Below, piece by piece: positions 36,260 to 48,180 of a stretch of DNA of 64,000 nucleotides. Where the stretch lies: the NCBI GenBank assembly GCA_902729315.2, contig LR746265.1, positions 6,888,892 to 6,952,891 of the forward strand, in the 5' to 3' direction. A program made the translations under genes and the position numbers. The stretch comes from Spirodela intermedia. Lineage: Eukaryota; Streptophyta; Magnoliopsida; Alismatales; Araceae. Every line of letters begins with the position of its first letter. The first letter of the stretch is position 1. Below the pieces are notes generated by a model. It did not search any database and had not been told where the DNA came from. It saw only the letters and a program-made list of their open reading frames with translations.

Positions 36260-37310
36260 ATGGGATCATTCCCCACAGGCCTGGTGCTGCTGTTGTTATC
36301 TCTCATGGAGATAGTGACCTCCGCCGACACCTTCCGCAGCGTCGTCGACCTGCTTCTGTTCCATTCCCTTGATCGCCAGGTCTACAGCCGCCTCGTCCGG
36401 GGGCTCCAGCAGGACCCACAGAACGTCAAGCGTGCAATGGGCCTCTGGTTGTGGCTCGAGTCCATTGGCCATAACGACTTCGTTCGTCACGTCAACTCCT
36501 ACAGAGACGGCCTCCTCATCGGCTTCCTTAGGGAGGCGGAGATGTGCATCAGCGCCGTAATGGGGTGGCTCCCTCCCGGTTGTGATCTCAGTATTCCGCT
36601 CACAGCGTGGCTCATCGACGAGCCCATCGACGTTGGGTTCTTCCTCTTTAACAAGCAGATCGTCTTCAACGGAGTCTCCCGGATCTACGCCAGGGTCTGT
36701 GACGTGATCTTTAACGACAGCCTGATGCTGGTCATCTCCCAGGATGGGAGCGACCTGCACCACGGCGGGGTGGTGAAAGGAGGCTGCGTGATCCAGCCCT
36801 CTGAGGAGTGGATGAGCCGGCATGGCGCTACCCTGGGGCCAGTGGCTGCCGGCGTCGTTGGGAAGTGGGGGATGGTGGCGTTCACTGACCCGGAGGCGGC
36901 GACGGTTTTTGCGCGCTCGTTCAGGAAGGATGATTGCCCTTTCGACTGTGAGGCCACAGGGCCTCCCACTCTGGAGAGGCGATCCATATTCATATCTTTC
37001 TCCAGGGGCCTCCCCATCAGCGAGCGAGAAATTGTGGCCTTCTTCCATTCGTGAGTTCAGCTTCTTCTTGTTCTTCTTCTCGTTCTTGTTCTTGTTCTTC
37101 TTCCTGACGAAATATGACAGGAGATACGGGCATTGCCTCGAGAACGTGATGATCGAGCAGATGCAGGGGGAGGTTCTGCCCATGTACGGGAGGATTGTTT
37201 TCATCAACCCGCGGAAGATGGCCTCGGTAATGAACGGGAGGCGCAGCGCTAGGTTCGAGATCAATGGGAATTACCTCTGGGCTCGCATGTACGAGCCCTC
37301 CCACCGCTAG
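36260..37310 (+). CDS. Uncharacterised plant protein with helical N-terminal module and C-terminal RRM-like domain, paralogue 1
   Basis: I do not know a name for this family. Two exons (36260-37050 and 37121-37310) give 326 residues, or 311 from ATG 36305. The N-terminal half is helical, with LLFHSLDRQVYSRLVRGL, a GLWLWLESIGHNDFVRHV block, REAEMCISAVMG and LTAWLIDEPIDVGFFLFNKQ. The C-terminal third reads as an RRM-like fold: RSIFISFSRGLPISEREI as strand 1/helix 1, RYGHCLENV, YGRIVFINPRKMASVMNG as the RNP1-position strand and helix 2, and LWARMYEP as the last strand. RNP1 aromatics are only partly kept (IVF), so RNA binding is inferred. A second copy lies at 43174-44613 with its intron at the same place and phase. 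Longer MGSFPTGLVLLLLSL N-terminus looks like a spurious signal peptide if the TATA box is used. Likely nuclear/cytoplasmic RNA-related protein. Confidence 0.78.
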
Positions 37311-37454
37311 ACAGGCCCAACTAGGATGCTTGGGCATCACCACCGGGATTGTAGAACCGAGTCGGATCCATCGTCTAGGGGTTGTTGTGATGTGACCGAT
37401 GATCTCTAGATAAATAATAAAGTCATTTTCATGATATGATCTTCACCTGGCAGG

Positions 37455-37457
<3 letters not shown>

Positions 37458-37490
<33 letters not shown>
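37458..37490. repeat. (TC)n microsatellite
   Basis: Lies 150 bp downstream of the first RRM-like gene; a likely poly(A) signal AATAAA is at 37416-37421. Confidence 0.9.
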
Positions 37491-37492
<2 letters not shown>

Positions 37493-37524
37493 TCTCTCAT
37501 CTATATATACACATATATATCTTC

Positions 37525-39767
37525 ATTAACTATTTTCATGTTGAAATGGATGCTGGCTGAACATTCAGAAGAACACAGGCCATCTTAGCAGGTTACCACG
37601 GCAGGTGATTCAGTCCATACCCGGGGAAACCCCCTTTGCGTCTCTGTTTCCACAGAAGAAAGGAAGGGGAAGGCCTTCAATCTGGGTGCAGAAAAAAGGT
37701 ATCTAGGGTTTTTGTAGTTTCAAGGGAAGGGAGAAGCCTTCAAGGTTCATCTGGGAGATGATACTGAAAGAAGAGAACCACAAATTTAAGAGGCATAAAT
37801 TGCATATTGGAGATGATAGTGAAAGCAACGGGTTAGAGGCTACAATCTTGGAGAACAAGCTAGCTCTCCATTTTTGTTCATCATCTATGATCGCTGCAGA
37901 CTCCTAGTTGTACACTGATAGTAACGACACACATTCGCCGAAACAAATCCGGGAACTCAGTCTAGCACGTTCTGTCACTCTCTCACACATCCAGACACAC
38001 GCTCAAACTCAATCAAACAGGCTCTCTCTTTCTCTCGCTCTGCCTCTCTGTCTCTGTCTCTGTCTGTCTGTCTCTATCTTTTTATCTCTCTACACAAACG
38101 CAAACCTGCAAACTCAACCTCCACGCTCCCCCTCGCACCAACACACAAACACCAACATGAAAACTCTCTCTTTTCTCTCTCTTCTCTCTCTCTCTATCTC
38201 TTTATCTCTCTACACAAACGCAAACCTGGAAACTCGACCTCCACACTCCCCCTCGCACCAACACACAAACACCAACATGAAAACTCTCTCTTTTCTCTCT
38301 CTTCTCTCTCTCTCTATCTCTTTATCTCTCTACACAAACGCAAACCTGGAAACTCGACCTCCACACTCCCCCTCGCACCAACACACAAACACCAACATGA
38401 AAACTCTCTCTTTTCTCTCTCTTCTCTCTCTCTCTCTCTCTCGCACACACCCGTACACAGACACAGATACACACAGACACACACACACACAGTCTACATG
38501 TACACCCACTCAACTGTACACACATTCACACTCTGAAACTCTCTTAAAAATACTAACAAAACCTTTGCGTACATCTCTTTCCACAACTGAAAGGAAGAGG
38601 GAGGCCTTCAAGCTTGGTGCAGAAAAAAGGGCTTTTAGGGCTTTTGTAGTTTCACTGGAAGAGGAAGGCCTTCAAGCATCTTGGAGAAGGTACTGAAAGA
38701 AGAGAACCAGAAGTTTAGGAGGCATACACTGAATGTTGGAGATGATGGTGAAAGAAACGGGTTAGAGGCTACAATCTAAGACAACAAGCTAGCTCTCCAT
38801 TTCCAATCGTCATCTATGATCGCTGCAGACTCATTGTAAACTGATAATAAAACGACACACTCATTCACCAAAATACATCCGGGAACTCAGTCTAACAAGT
38901 TCACACGTTCTGTAACTCTCTCACACACCCAAAAATACCCTCAAACTCAATCAAACAGGCTCTCTCTCACATATGCTCTCTCTCTCCCTCTCTCTCTCTC
39001 TCTCTACACAAACACAAACCTGCAAACTCAACTTTCACACTCACCCTCGGACCAGCACACAAACACGGACATGAAAACTCTCTCTCTCTCTCTCTCTCAC
39101 GCACACAGACACACACACACGTTCATGCTGTATCAAACTCTTATAAACACACTTGCATAACCTAACCTCCCCTTCGTTATCTATTTTCATGTTGAAATGG
39201 ATGCTGGCTGAACATTCAGAGGAACACAGGCCATCTTAGCAGGTTACCAGGGCAGGTGATTCAGTCCACTAGAAGGGAACCCTGGTAAACCCCCTTGGCG
39301 TCCAACTCTTTCCACATAAGAAAGGAGGGGGGAGGCCTTCAAGCTGGGTGCAGAAAAAAAGTTTCTAGGGTTTTTGTAGTTTCAAGGGAGAAGGAGGCCT
39401 TCAAGGTTCATCTTGGAGAAGATACTGAAAGAAGAGAACCAGCAGTTTAGGAGGCATACATTGGATGTTGGAGCTGATGGTGAAAGAAACGGGTTGGAGG
39501 CTACAATCTAGGACAACAAGCTAGCTCTCCATTTCCATTCGTCATCTATGATGTCTGCAGACTCATTGTAAACTGATAGTAAAACGACACACTCATTCGC
39601 CGAAACACATCCGGGAACTCAGTCAAGCACGTTCTGTCACTCTCTCACACCCAGGCACACCCTCAAACTCAATCAAACAGGCTCTCTCTTTATCTCTCTA
39701 CACATGCACAAACCTGCAAACTCAACCTCCACACTCCCCCTCGCACCAACACACAAACACCGACGTG

Positions 39768-39811
<44 letters not shown>

Positions 39812-39950
39812 CAAACACACACACACATTCTCCTCTACATGCACACCCACCTAACTGTAGACACATGAACACTATATCAAGCTCTCTTTAACGCGCTAGC
39901 ATAACCTAACCTCCCCCACCCCCCCTCCACTACAAGCCTCCACACACACT
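37525..39950 (+). repeat. Composite satellite: repeated cassette rich in TC and CA
   Basis: A multi-part cassette recurs. The segment CATGTTGAAATGGATGCTGG...GGTGATTCAGTCC occurs at 37537-37617 and 39188-39267. The segment with GAAAGG, GAGGCCTTCAAG, GCAGAAAAA and TTTTGTAGTTTCA occurs near 37660, 38590 and 39325. The segment GCTAGCTCTCCATTT...CATCTATGAT occurs near 37860, 38790 and 39520. The segment with ACTCAGTCTA and CTCAATCAAACAGGCTCTCT occurs near 37955, 38885 and 39615. Each cassette ends in TC/CA-rich microsatellite. So there are two full cassettes and one lacking its first segment. Confidence 0.85.
38071..38440 (+). repeat. Minisatellite with 120-bp units inside the satellite
   Basis: Three near-identical 120-bp units lie in register at about 38071-38190, 38191-38310 and 38311-38430. 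Each carries TCTCTACACAAACGCAAACC, ACTCCCCCTCGCACCAACAC and CAACATGAAAACTCTCTCTT. The second and third are almost identical; the first differs at a few bases. The unit length is divisible by three, which keeps one frame open as a 40-residue repeat; there is no proper start codon ahead of it, so I do not call a gene. Confidence 0.9.
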
Positions 39951-42862
39951 CATATCTCTTTCTGAAGCAAATGCATACACACACAGAGACCCACGTTCTT
40001 AGTGAAACTCATCTACATGCACCCACACACACACCCCTTTACTGAATGAAATTTTCCGTTTCGCGCCCACGCGCAAACACCAGCATACACATCAACTGAA
40101 AAAGACAGACATTCTTCCTCTTAAAAGAATACCCTCACGAATGCATATTCATAGACTTTCTCTCTCTCTTTCTCTTTCTCACGCAGACACACGCCAGAAA
40201 ACTGGAAGATACACGTATGCACAAAGAGCCACAAGAATCGCCTCTTGATACATACGCACCCACCACAAGAATCAGAGAAAATATATCTAACCTAACCTAG
40301 GGATCCCCACAAGAGAGCGTGGGAATTTTTCACCCATAAAATCCAAATATAAAGCTATTGATGTTAGGTACGTTGTTCGAGAATCAGCTCTTTCAAGAGT
40401 GATGTAGAGGTCCACATGCGTTGCAAAAACAAAGATATCATAGATTTACGCGAACCGAAGAAAAAATGTGAAATCACACAACCTTTATAGTTGCGGTCCC
40501 TACAAGTTTTTCATACGTGATATCTTCCTAGGATAGATTAGTTTCACCAAGTTCGTCACCCTAATCCTACGTTTGGGAATCAAGTTAAACATTAGCAGAA
40601 AAAAGTGAAACCTTATAGCTAAAAATGCCAATATTCTTTCTACTAAAGCATTTAAATACACTCAAGTGGACTGATCTTCATACTCTTGTAAGAACTGCAT
40701 GGCCATTTTTTCTGGACGTAGCTCACTTCTTGTGTTGACCAAAAATGCGGACTCTACTCCTTTTTCATATGTGCCATCCAGTTGAACGTGCTGCTTCCTT
40801 TGGTACTAAGGAGAATCTGTGTCACCTGAATTCCAAATTACCAAAATGCATGTGTTGAGAAATTACCGATCTTTCTCTCATACCAAAAGGTTTCATTAAT
40901 TAAGCATATCATTCAAATACTGTGAAATGCAGATGAATGCATAAGCAAACGTAAATAACCCGAATAAATCCTTCGTTAGTCTCTCTCTCTCTCTCTCTCT
41001 ATCCTAATCTATATCTATGAATCTAGGTCCACTTGGAGAATCTATTTTTTACTCTCTTAGGTGTAGTGAGAACGAATGCTTTCTAAGCACTTGGTGATAT
41101 CCACAAGGCTGTTATTCGTAATTACTAAGTACGAATAATTCTGAATCTTAGGGCAGCAAAGGAGAAAGAAACAAGAAAATTTTATCTGAAGGAACAAAGT
41201 AACTTTCTCATTGCGTTATCTTATTGTATACTGGTTAACAGATTACCTGAAAAAACGCAACACAGTCATTATTTGACATATGAATTATACTTGTCATGGA
41301 TAGACAATTTCACTTCATGAAATTATGGTTGAATCATGATTCGGTAAACAAAAATAAAATAAAAATGCTAACGTGAACAGGATTAAGTGAATTATTTATT
41401 TTACATGATTTATTTTGACCAGAAAAGGGACGAAAACAGGATTAAGTGAACAAGTATGAAGGGAAGGTGACAAAGTCACTATGACGTCATACCCATGACC
41501 ATTCATTTTCGAGAAAGCTTCTATTTGATTTTGGAGAAGCAGGAGTAGATAAATAAATATTTTCAAACATCACACTAAACATTAATTTTTTTACATGTAG
41601 ATCTCTTAGAGTTTAAGTGATCAATAACCCTAAAGAGCCAGCTATTTCAGAAGGCCTAATTTTTAAATAGAAATATCTACTTCACAGAGTCAGAGTGAGT
41701 TTTTTTCCAGGGAGAAGTTGTTGGATGTCCTTGATATATGGTGCCAAAGTAATATAAAAGTGAAGGTATGAGTGAAAGATCCATCTCAAAGTACACTTTT
41801 TTATTAATATTATTATTCACCAAATAAAAAATTCAACATAAATCAATGTCTATTGAAAGGCACTCGAAAGTTTTGATTAATTAGTGATCAGGCTACCTTA
41901 CATTGGTTATGTATTAGAAGTTTGCGGCTTGCCTCTACGGTTTACACTGTTTTCACCTTTTAAAAAAGCTTTTAGCTAAAAAAAATTATCATCTTACAAC
42001 ATTTCGTTTCTCTTAACCCTATTTATTCCTAAATTATGGCTCTCTCTTTTTTTATGAACTCATACTTACATTAATAACCTCTTGTATGATGATACAACAA
42101 AGAGTTCAAACCTAATTCATGTTTTCTCATTAAATTCTAGATGGATTTATTCCTGTTGTTGGGGACGTCAGAAGGGTTCTGAAACACCAACTCTCAGAGA
42201 TATCCTAATGAAAGAGAGTCTAGAAGTTGGAATTAACATTCAGAAATAAGTGAATTTCCCCATTGCTTCTCATATAATCATCAATAAATTTACAGTGTAC
42301 GTTTACATGCTATCGTTTGAAGTATCGAGATAAACCAAGTGGAAGCTGCTCTTAACATTGTGAACTAAGTGAATAATCACATCATTTCTAAAAATCAGCA
42401 AGAATTTTATTGTGTCTGTATGGATGAATATATATGTCTGGAAGTTAGATTATAGATACAAAAGATTCATACGAGACATACGCATAACAACTTACTGAAA
42501 AATGAGAGAAAAATGAATAAAAATGAAAGTGTAGATTGGTGGTCACTCTTTGTAGACATTGAGGGCAATGGGGGAATTTTTTTTCACATGCTCCATTTCA
42601 AATCTCGGTCCAGAGATGAGTTTGCACTTGAAAGTCACAGAGTAAAGTCTAAAGGGAGATGAATACCTATGAGTAGACTCCATTTAACATTCTCGGGAGG
42701 AGGCTGGAGAGCACCAAGGCGTAGCGTGACCTTGAGAACGTAGATATACGAGGCAACTCTGGAGACTGTTTCGAAGAAGAAATCATGGTGTGAAACGTTC
42801 TCTGCGGTTCGTCATAAACTTCCAGACAAACCCTTCCCTTCGTTTCCCAACGGACGTGTCGT
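39951..42862. other. CA-rich tail of the satellite, then gene-free AT-rich intergenic DNA
   Basis: About 39951-40300 is rich in CA and CACA runs. From 40300 to 42862 the DNA is AT-rich with a (CT)n tract near 40980-41000. No gene recognised. Confidence 0.4.
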
Positions 42863-42863
42863 A

Positions 42864-42900
<37 letters not shown>

Positions 42901-42944
42901 ATATCTCTCTCTCTATATCTCTCTCTCTTTTTCTCTCTCTCTCG
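42863..42944. repeat. (TC)n compound microsatellite upstream of the second RRM-like gene
   Basis: TC runs interrupted by TA and T runs, 230-310 bp upstream of ATG 43174. Confidence 0.85.
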
Positions 42945-43052
42945 CTCTCCTCCCCCCCGAATTCTGATGTGGACCTGTTGCTGACGGACAAATGGACAGG
43001 GTGCTACGGAGGGAACGGCTGGTGACAGCCTAAAGTTCCTCTACCAACTCCT

Positions 43053-43059
43053 TATAAAT
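43053..43059 (+). promoter_or_regulatory. TATA box of the second RRM-like gene
   Basis: TATAAAT, 115-121 bp upstream of ATG 43174, a normal distance for a short 5' leader. Confidence 0.45.
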
Positions 43060-43173
43060 TGGGTCCTCACATAAAAAACGCTCGCCAAACCCTAGGTCTT
43101 GTCCCCGAGCAGTCTTGTCCGCCGTTGATTAGGTCATACCCTAATTTGGGAGCCGCCGCTGCAAGAGTTAGCC

Positions 43174-44613
43174 ATGGCCAACCCAGACAACTTGTCCTCC
43201 GCAGATCCCATTCCCACCTCAGATCACGTCCCCATCTCAGACCCCATCTCAGATAGTCTGCATGTCTCAGATCCCATCCCCTCCCCAGCCACCCTGTTCA
43301 TCTCTGAACCCCTATCTACTTCAGATCCCCTTCCTTCCTCAGATATCCAGTCTGAAGCCATCGAACTTGATGTCAAAGAGGGTGAAATCACCGACGACAT
43401 CAAAGGGAAGCGAAAAACTGACGTTGTCACTGACGAGAGTAACTATGCAGGCGCTGCCGACAATAATAACAGCGACAACAACAGCGTCGGCGGTGGTGAC
43501 CTTCCAGGCGCTGTCAACGTACTGCGCTTCCACTTCATGGAGCGGCGCCTGTTCATGCGACTGACGCGCTACTTGAAGAAGGGGGTGAACGAATCGAAGG
43601 CCATGATAGCTCTCTGGCTTTGGGCTGAGGCCGTCGGCCACAGCGGTTTTCTGCGTCATGTATGCTCTTCTTCTGACGCCATGTTGCTCAAGTTCTGCCA
43701 GGAAGCCAAGCTATGCCTGGAGGTCCTCATGGGGCTGAGGGTTATGGCTCTTGTGAGGAATTGCTCATCTGTCGAGCTGCCCATGACGTCATGGCTCATC
43801 GAGGAACCCATCGACCTGCGGTTCTTCTTTGTCCACAGGAAGACGGTAATGGACGGCGTCGCCGCCATCCACCACAGAATCTGTCAGTTGATCTTCGACG
43901 ACGACATCATGATTAACATCTCTGAGGCGACGACCCACCCTGAGAACCGCCGGATTATGTCCTCCGGGCTGATCATATCTCGCCCCCTGGGCGAGAATGC
44001 GGAGAAACGGAAGAACGAGAACGAAGGAGATCCAATGGAGGTAGATCCCGGCGAAGCGCCTCCCCCGCGAGGAAACAAGAAAGCTAAGCAGAATGGAGAA
44101 GAGCCCAAGGAGGTGGCGGCAGCGGCTGCCGTTGCTGGCAAGGAAGCACGTCCTCTTGCACCTCCAGGGGCGGTGGAACCATTGGTGACGCGCTCTGTGT
44201 TCCTCACCTTCAATATGGGTCTCCCAGTCAGTGGGAAGAACGTAGCCCAGTTCTTCAACATGTCGGCTCAACCCTAATTCCTCTTGCTTAAAATCTCTCT
44301 TCTTTCCTTCTGACGCCAGTTTTTTAATCTTTCTTATGTGAGCAGGAGGTACGGGAAGTGCGTGGAGAGGGTGGATATCGAAAGGCATGTACCGGAGTAC
44401 CCTCCTCTGTACGGCTACATAATATTCAAGAACGCACTGGCTATGACGACGGCGCTAAATGGGCAGCGAAGTGGCAAGTTCGTCATCAGTGAGAGAGTTG
44501 TATGGACACGCATCTGCAAGCCTCGACCGAGGAGGCCCTTGGGGGATATGGGGGAGATGAGCGTGGATGAACTTGCGGCGGCGATCGTCGCCATCAAGAT
44601 GGAAAATCGTTGA
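43174..44613 (+). CDS. Uncharacterised plant protein with helical N-terminal module and C-terminal RRM-like domain, paralogue 2
   Basis: Same family as 36260-37310; no family name known to me. Exons 43174-44261 and 44346-44613 give 451 residues; the donor is ACAT|GTCGG and the phase-2 intron sits exactly where it does in paralogue 1 (FFNM|RYGKC versus FFHS|RYGHC). A Ser/Asp/Pro-rich low-complexity leader (about residues 1-110, with SDPI/SDPL repeats) is absent from paralogue 1. The helical module follows: LRFHFMERRLFMRLTRYL, ALWLWAEAVGHSGFLRHV, QEAKLCLEVLMG, MTSWLIEEPIDLRFFF. A charged linker (about 280-345, with a lysine-rich RGNKKAKQNGEEPKE run that could be a nuclear signal) leads to the RRM-like part TRSVFLTFNMGLPVSGKN, YGYIIFKNALAMTTALNG, VVWTRICKP. 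It ends with a short helical tail. Likely RNA-related; inference. Confidence 0.8.
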
Positions 44614-45381
44614 GAATAGGGTTTCTCCCCCAGAGCTAAGGTTGAATTCTCTTTCCCTTTCTAATTCGAACTTTCTCTTCAGGTTTGCTTTTCAGAGGTG
44701 GTTTTTTCCGTCGAAAGCAACGTTATCAATGTTTATCTTATGTTTTTTAGTAATGGATCCGAGTTATTGTTATCATCCCCTTCTCCTTTTCTTCCTCTCT
44801 TAAGATTAGATCTCAACAGCCTTCTGCATTGGAATGTATGAAGATTGAAAGATCTCTCATGTCTTTTGAATATCTTACAGTTACCTTTATCTTTCCGCTA
44901 TCGAGAACGGGGGCAATAAAAACATGATTAACATGTTTGCACAAACTTCATGTTTTGTTCAAAATTTTTAGCAACCCTTGACCATCAACGCAACGTACAT
45001 CCCATAACATGTGTGCTCAGTCGTCACAGGAAGAGCGAACTGGAAACCTTCACTGATGTGTCTGGAGCTTTCAGCGGTGTTTTCTTTCATGTCCCGCGCG
45101 AATATTTCCAAACTAGATATTAATTTTTTTTACGACTCAAAATGAGATTTTCTGTGTTCTTGTTAGGTTCTAAACTGCTGAATATATATCGGCCAATCAA
45201 ACAGAAGTACTTAACAATTACATTAATGCATAACCTAATGGAGACCCTAGTATAATTTCACCATGAAACTTACGTAGACGGTCATAAATCCTTATGATGG
45301 CGCTCATAACAACATTGTTTTCAATAAATCAAATACTCGTGAGGGTATATATCTTCAGTTCTTATACTCGGGTTATCATAT

Positions 45382-45424
<43 letters not shown>

Positions 45425-45890
45425 CTCTTCTACAACCGTTGTGATAGTATATGAACGAACATATGGTTCTGATATTGCTTATTATCCATGATTTCACATT
45501 TTCATCGATTCCCGTTTTCCGACCTCGTGATTCACAAAGAATAGAAGCAAGTTTCTTACGTTGGTAAGGAACATGTTGGGAAGAGGCAGCGTTTGATGTT
45601 ATTATGTATGGGATTTAATACGTTCTATACTTCCCTGTATTGATGTCGCATCCAATAGTAATTTAATTCGTGATATACTTTACCCCTCTATTCAGTCAGG
45701 TGAACGTCTTTTGCAAGAGGATCATAAGCAATGTTCTTCAAACTTTTGCATCACTTGCTTTCAAATGTTCTTCAAACTAAGCAATGCGATATATTGTTCT
45801 TTAAATTATTCAATTGTTAGAAAATAAACAGTCTCCTTACCTCAAATCAAAGACCGAGCTATAAAAATTAATATAGCACTGATTTTAGTC
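44614..45890. other. Intergenic; 3' flank of paralogue 2 and AT-rich DNA
   Basis: A possible poly(A) signal CAATAAAAA lies near 44914. An (AT)n tract occupies about 45391-45420. No gene seen. Confidence 0.4.
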
Positions 45891-45899
45891 TTGATTTTC

Positions 45900-46200
45900 T
45901 GAGATATTTCTCGGACATGCTTCCCCTGGAAGTTTTCTCTTTGAAGCTTGAGTTTCATGAATTGTTCTTTCATAAGTTGTTCTAGTTAGTTCATTCTATC
46001 TATTATCATGATATCATTGACACCTAATAATAAATCTCGTTGAAAATCAAGGCTTCAACTATCTTTCACTAAAATTAATGGCTTTAGTCAACGTATGTTC
46101 TCCAAAAATGCTTCTTTAAATTGGTGGACTATATGAAGTCAAATCAGATTAGTGCCCAGATAATCCCTTATAAATTTATGGCTTCAAATCAATTAGGGTA
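45900..46200 (-). mobile_element. Ty1/copia reverse transcriptase fragment
   Basis: On the minus strand the copia RT active-site block can be read as DLLLGVNDIMII (about 46049-46014), where YVDD has become GVND. LEQLMKEQFMKLKL follows, in the position of the usual acidic helix after the active site. Upstream sequence (to about 46200) fits the region before the active site, with stops. No LTRs found. Non-functional relic. Confidence 0.55.
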
Positions 46201-46910
46201 GATGAACTGCTCAATTATAGATCACAAAGAATAAAAGTTCATAGAATTTTAGCACATATCTTCTTTGAGTGTCGATACATAGGCCCAAATGTGTTGAAGC
46301 TTCTTTTGGTTTGTATATACTTTCAATGCACGAGAATGATTTGACAATGTGGTTATTTCTTTAAGGTTAGAAGGGTTAATCCTTTTAAAGGAAAATATTC
46401 TCCTCTAGTTTTATGTATAGAACGTTTGATAACTACTTTAAGGGATCGTTCCAACAGCTATCTGCAAGTCGTCTTGTGGCTAGTTTCTCTAATGATAGTA
46501 GCACTTTTCTCTTTTCTGTATCCTATAAGGTTAGAAAAAAGTCTTGCCAATAGACTAGTATATCCTTGTGTTGTCCTATTCACGGGCCTTGGAGAGTAGT
46601 GAGTCCCTTTGACTCAAGTGGCCTCTTTCTTTAAATGTTACCATGGTCACTATGATCACTAAGACTTATTATTACCGAGTTGAGTCACCTTTTTTATATG
46701 GTATCTTGGTCTCAACGAGTGTTAAGACTCTTCTAAACACTACACATAAATTTGGTATAGTAAAGTTATCATTTTACCCTGGCATATATATTGTCAAAAA
46801 AAACACTAGAAAGTCTCCAAAACTCAACAATTTTTACATTTTATCAATTTGTATAAGCATAGGCTGTTTTTTATAGCTTACGTTTTCATCTAATATGTAA
46901 TCTTGAGAAC

Positions 46911-47207
46911 CTACATTACTTTTTCATCATTAATTTCATATTTTCCTTTAATTGTTATTTGATGACATGGTTTAGGTATAACATTATCTGAATCATATCT
47001 TTCTAGTTTATTTAACTTATCAGATAAGGCTTGATTGAATTCAACTTTTTCTTTAAAAAAATAGTTCATGTATCCTTGTTGAGGTGAGCTGTTTCCTTTT
47101 TCATCCTTGTTCCAATGGCCACTAGTATAATATTTTACTCGTTCAACAAAGAGTTTCTTAGTAGCGGTTACCACGAAAATAGAGTTCAACAAATTTGAAA
47201 GTTTCAA
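46911..47207 (-). other. Unidentified 98-codon open stretch next to the copia relic
   Basis: Minus-strand open frame without an ATG at its start, reading for example YYTSGHWNKDEKGNSSPQQG and ALSDKLNKLERYDSDNV. It is hydrophilic and Lys/Asn-rich. Stops are otherwise dense here, so its openness is unusual. It lies upstream (minus sense) of the copia RT relic and could be part of that element's gag/pol, but I recognise no domain. Confidence 0.25.
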
Positions 47208-47560
47208 ATTAGCCCAATAATCACAACATATTTAATTCATTTTTATCTAGTAAACTTGATAAAACTTCTCAAGGTGTTTCTTAAGGAGTAGTGAGTTATA
47301 TATAAGTGAATATATAGCAATCCTTCACTATGAAGTTTCTCACCTAGGCTGGAGCTTGATATTATCCATGAAATAGCAGGAGTATATAACATTTTTGGAT
47401 TGAGTTGGTCACAATTTTTTCACAACCTTCACACTAGTTTGAATAAAAAAATATTATTCCATGATTTATCGTATTGATTTTTTTATGTTATTTTAATGCC
47501 CACATTTTTCATTAAGAACCTATGTATGTCAAAACTTGTTCCTTAACGCATTAATTTGGG

Positions 47561-47584
47561 GGAGAGAGAGAGAGAGAGAGAGAG
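47561..47584. repeat. (GA)n microsatellite
   Basis: About 600 bp upstream of the membrane-protein gene at 48181. Confidence 0.9.
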
Positions 47585-48180
47585 GACTAGAACTTACGTG
47601 CGTGCACATCTATATTATATGGAGCTGCCGAGAGTATCCATATATATAAAACGTCAGCGTACTACAAGGAAAGCTCTGATCTCCTTCAATCTCACAGAAA
47701 TAAACAACCTTGTCCAGTTTAAGTCATCCCCCCCGTAAAAAGACTTCATCCACCTCTCCCTTCGTTTCGTTATTTTTCTCTCTCCTACTCAGGTTGCGTT
47801 CCTTCCCTTGAACTGGAGTGTGGGCTCCCGGGGGGAGATAACCTCGCACCTGTAGGTCTCTCTTCGTTGGTTGGAGGGTTGCGTGGGGAGACGCCTGGTC
47901 CCGGGTCGTCCAACTAACCCGAGCAGACCCTAAGTTTTCATTATCCCACCGGCCCCTCACCAAACCTGACCTTCCCTCCCTTCAAGCCCAAGTCGGCCGC
48001 CAGCCTCCGCCTGGAGTCATCGTTCAGCCAACGGCGTAGTACCCAACTGGAGTCGAAGCCCTTTCTATGCAATAAATCTTCTGCGGTTCGCTGTACAGGA
48101 GAAGGGGAGGAGCCAGCCGGCATGAAGGAGCCGCCGTTGAACCCAGGGAGAGGGGAGGAGACTTGCAGCCGGAGAGGGCC

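Noticed and set aside
36296-37264. Long minus-strand open frame of 322 codons
   Set aside because: It is the antisense shadow of the first RRM-like gene; GC-rich codon use leaves the opposite strand open.
37908-38696. Long open frame of 262 codons with 40-residue repeats
   Set aside because: It starts at TTG, not ATG, and is a by-product of a 120-bp minisatellite whose unit is a multiple of three; content is microsatellite-derived.
48163-48180. Extension of the membrane-protein frame by six codons upstream
   Set aside because: It would begin at TTG; the first ATG is at 48181 and matches the expected family start.
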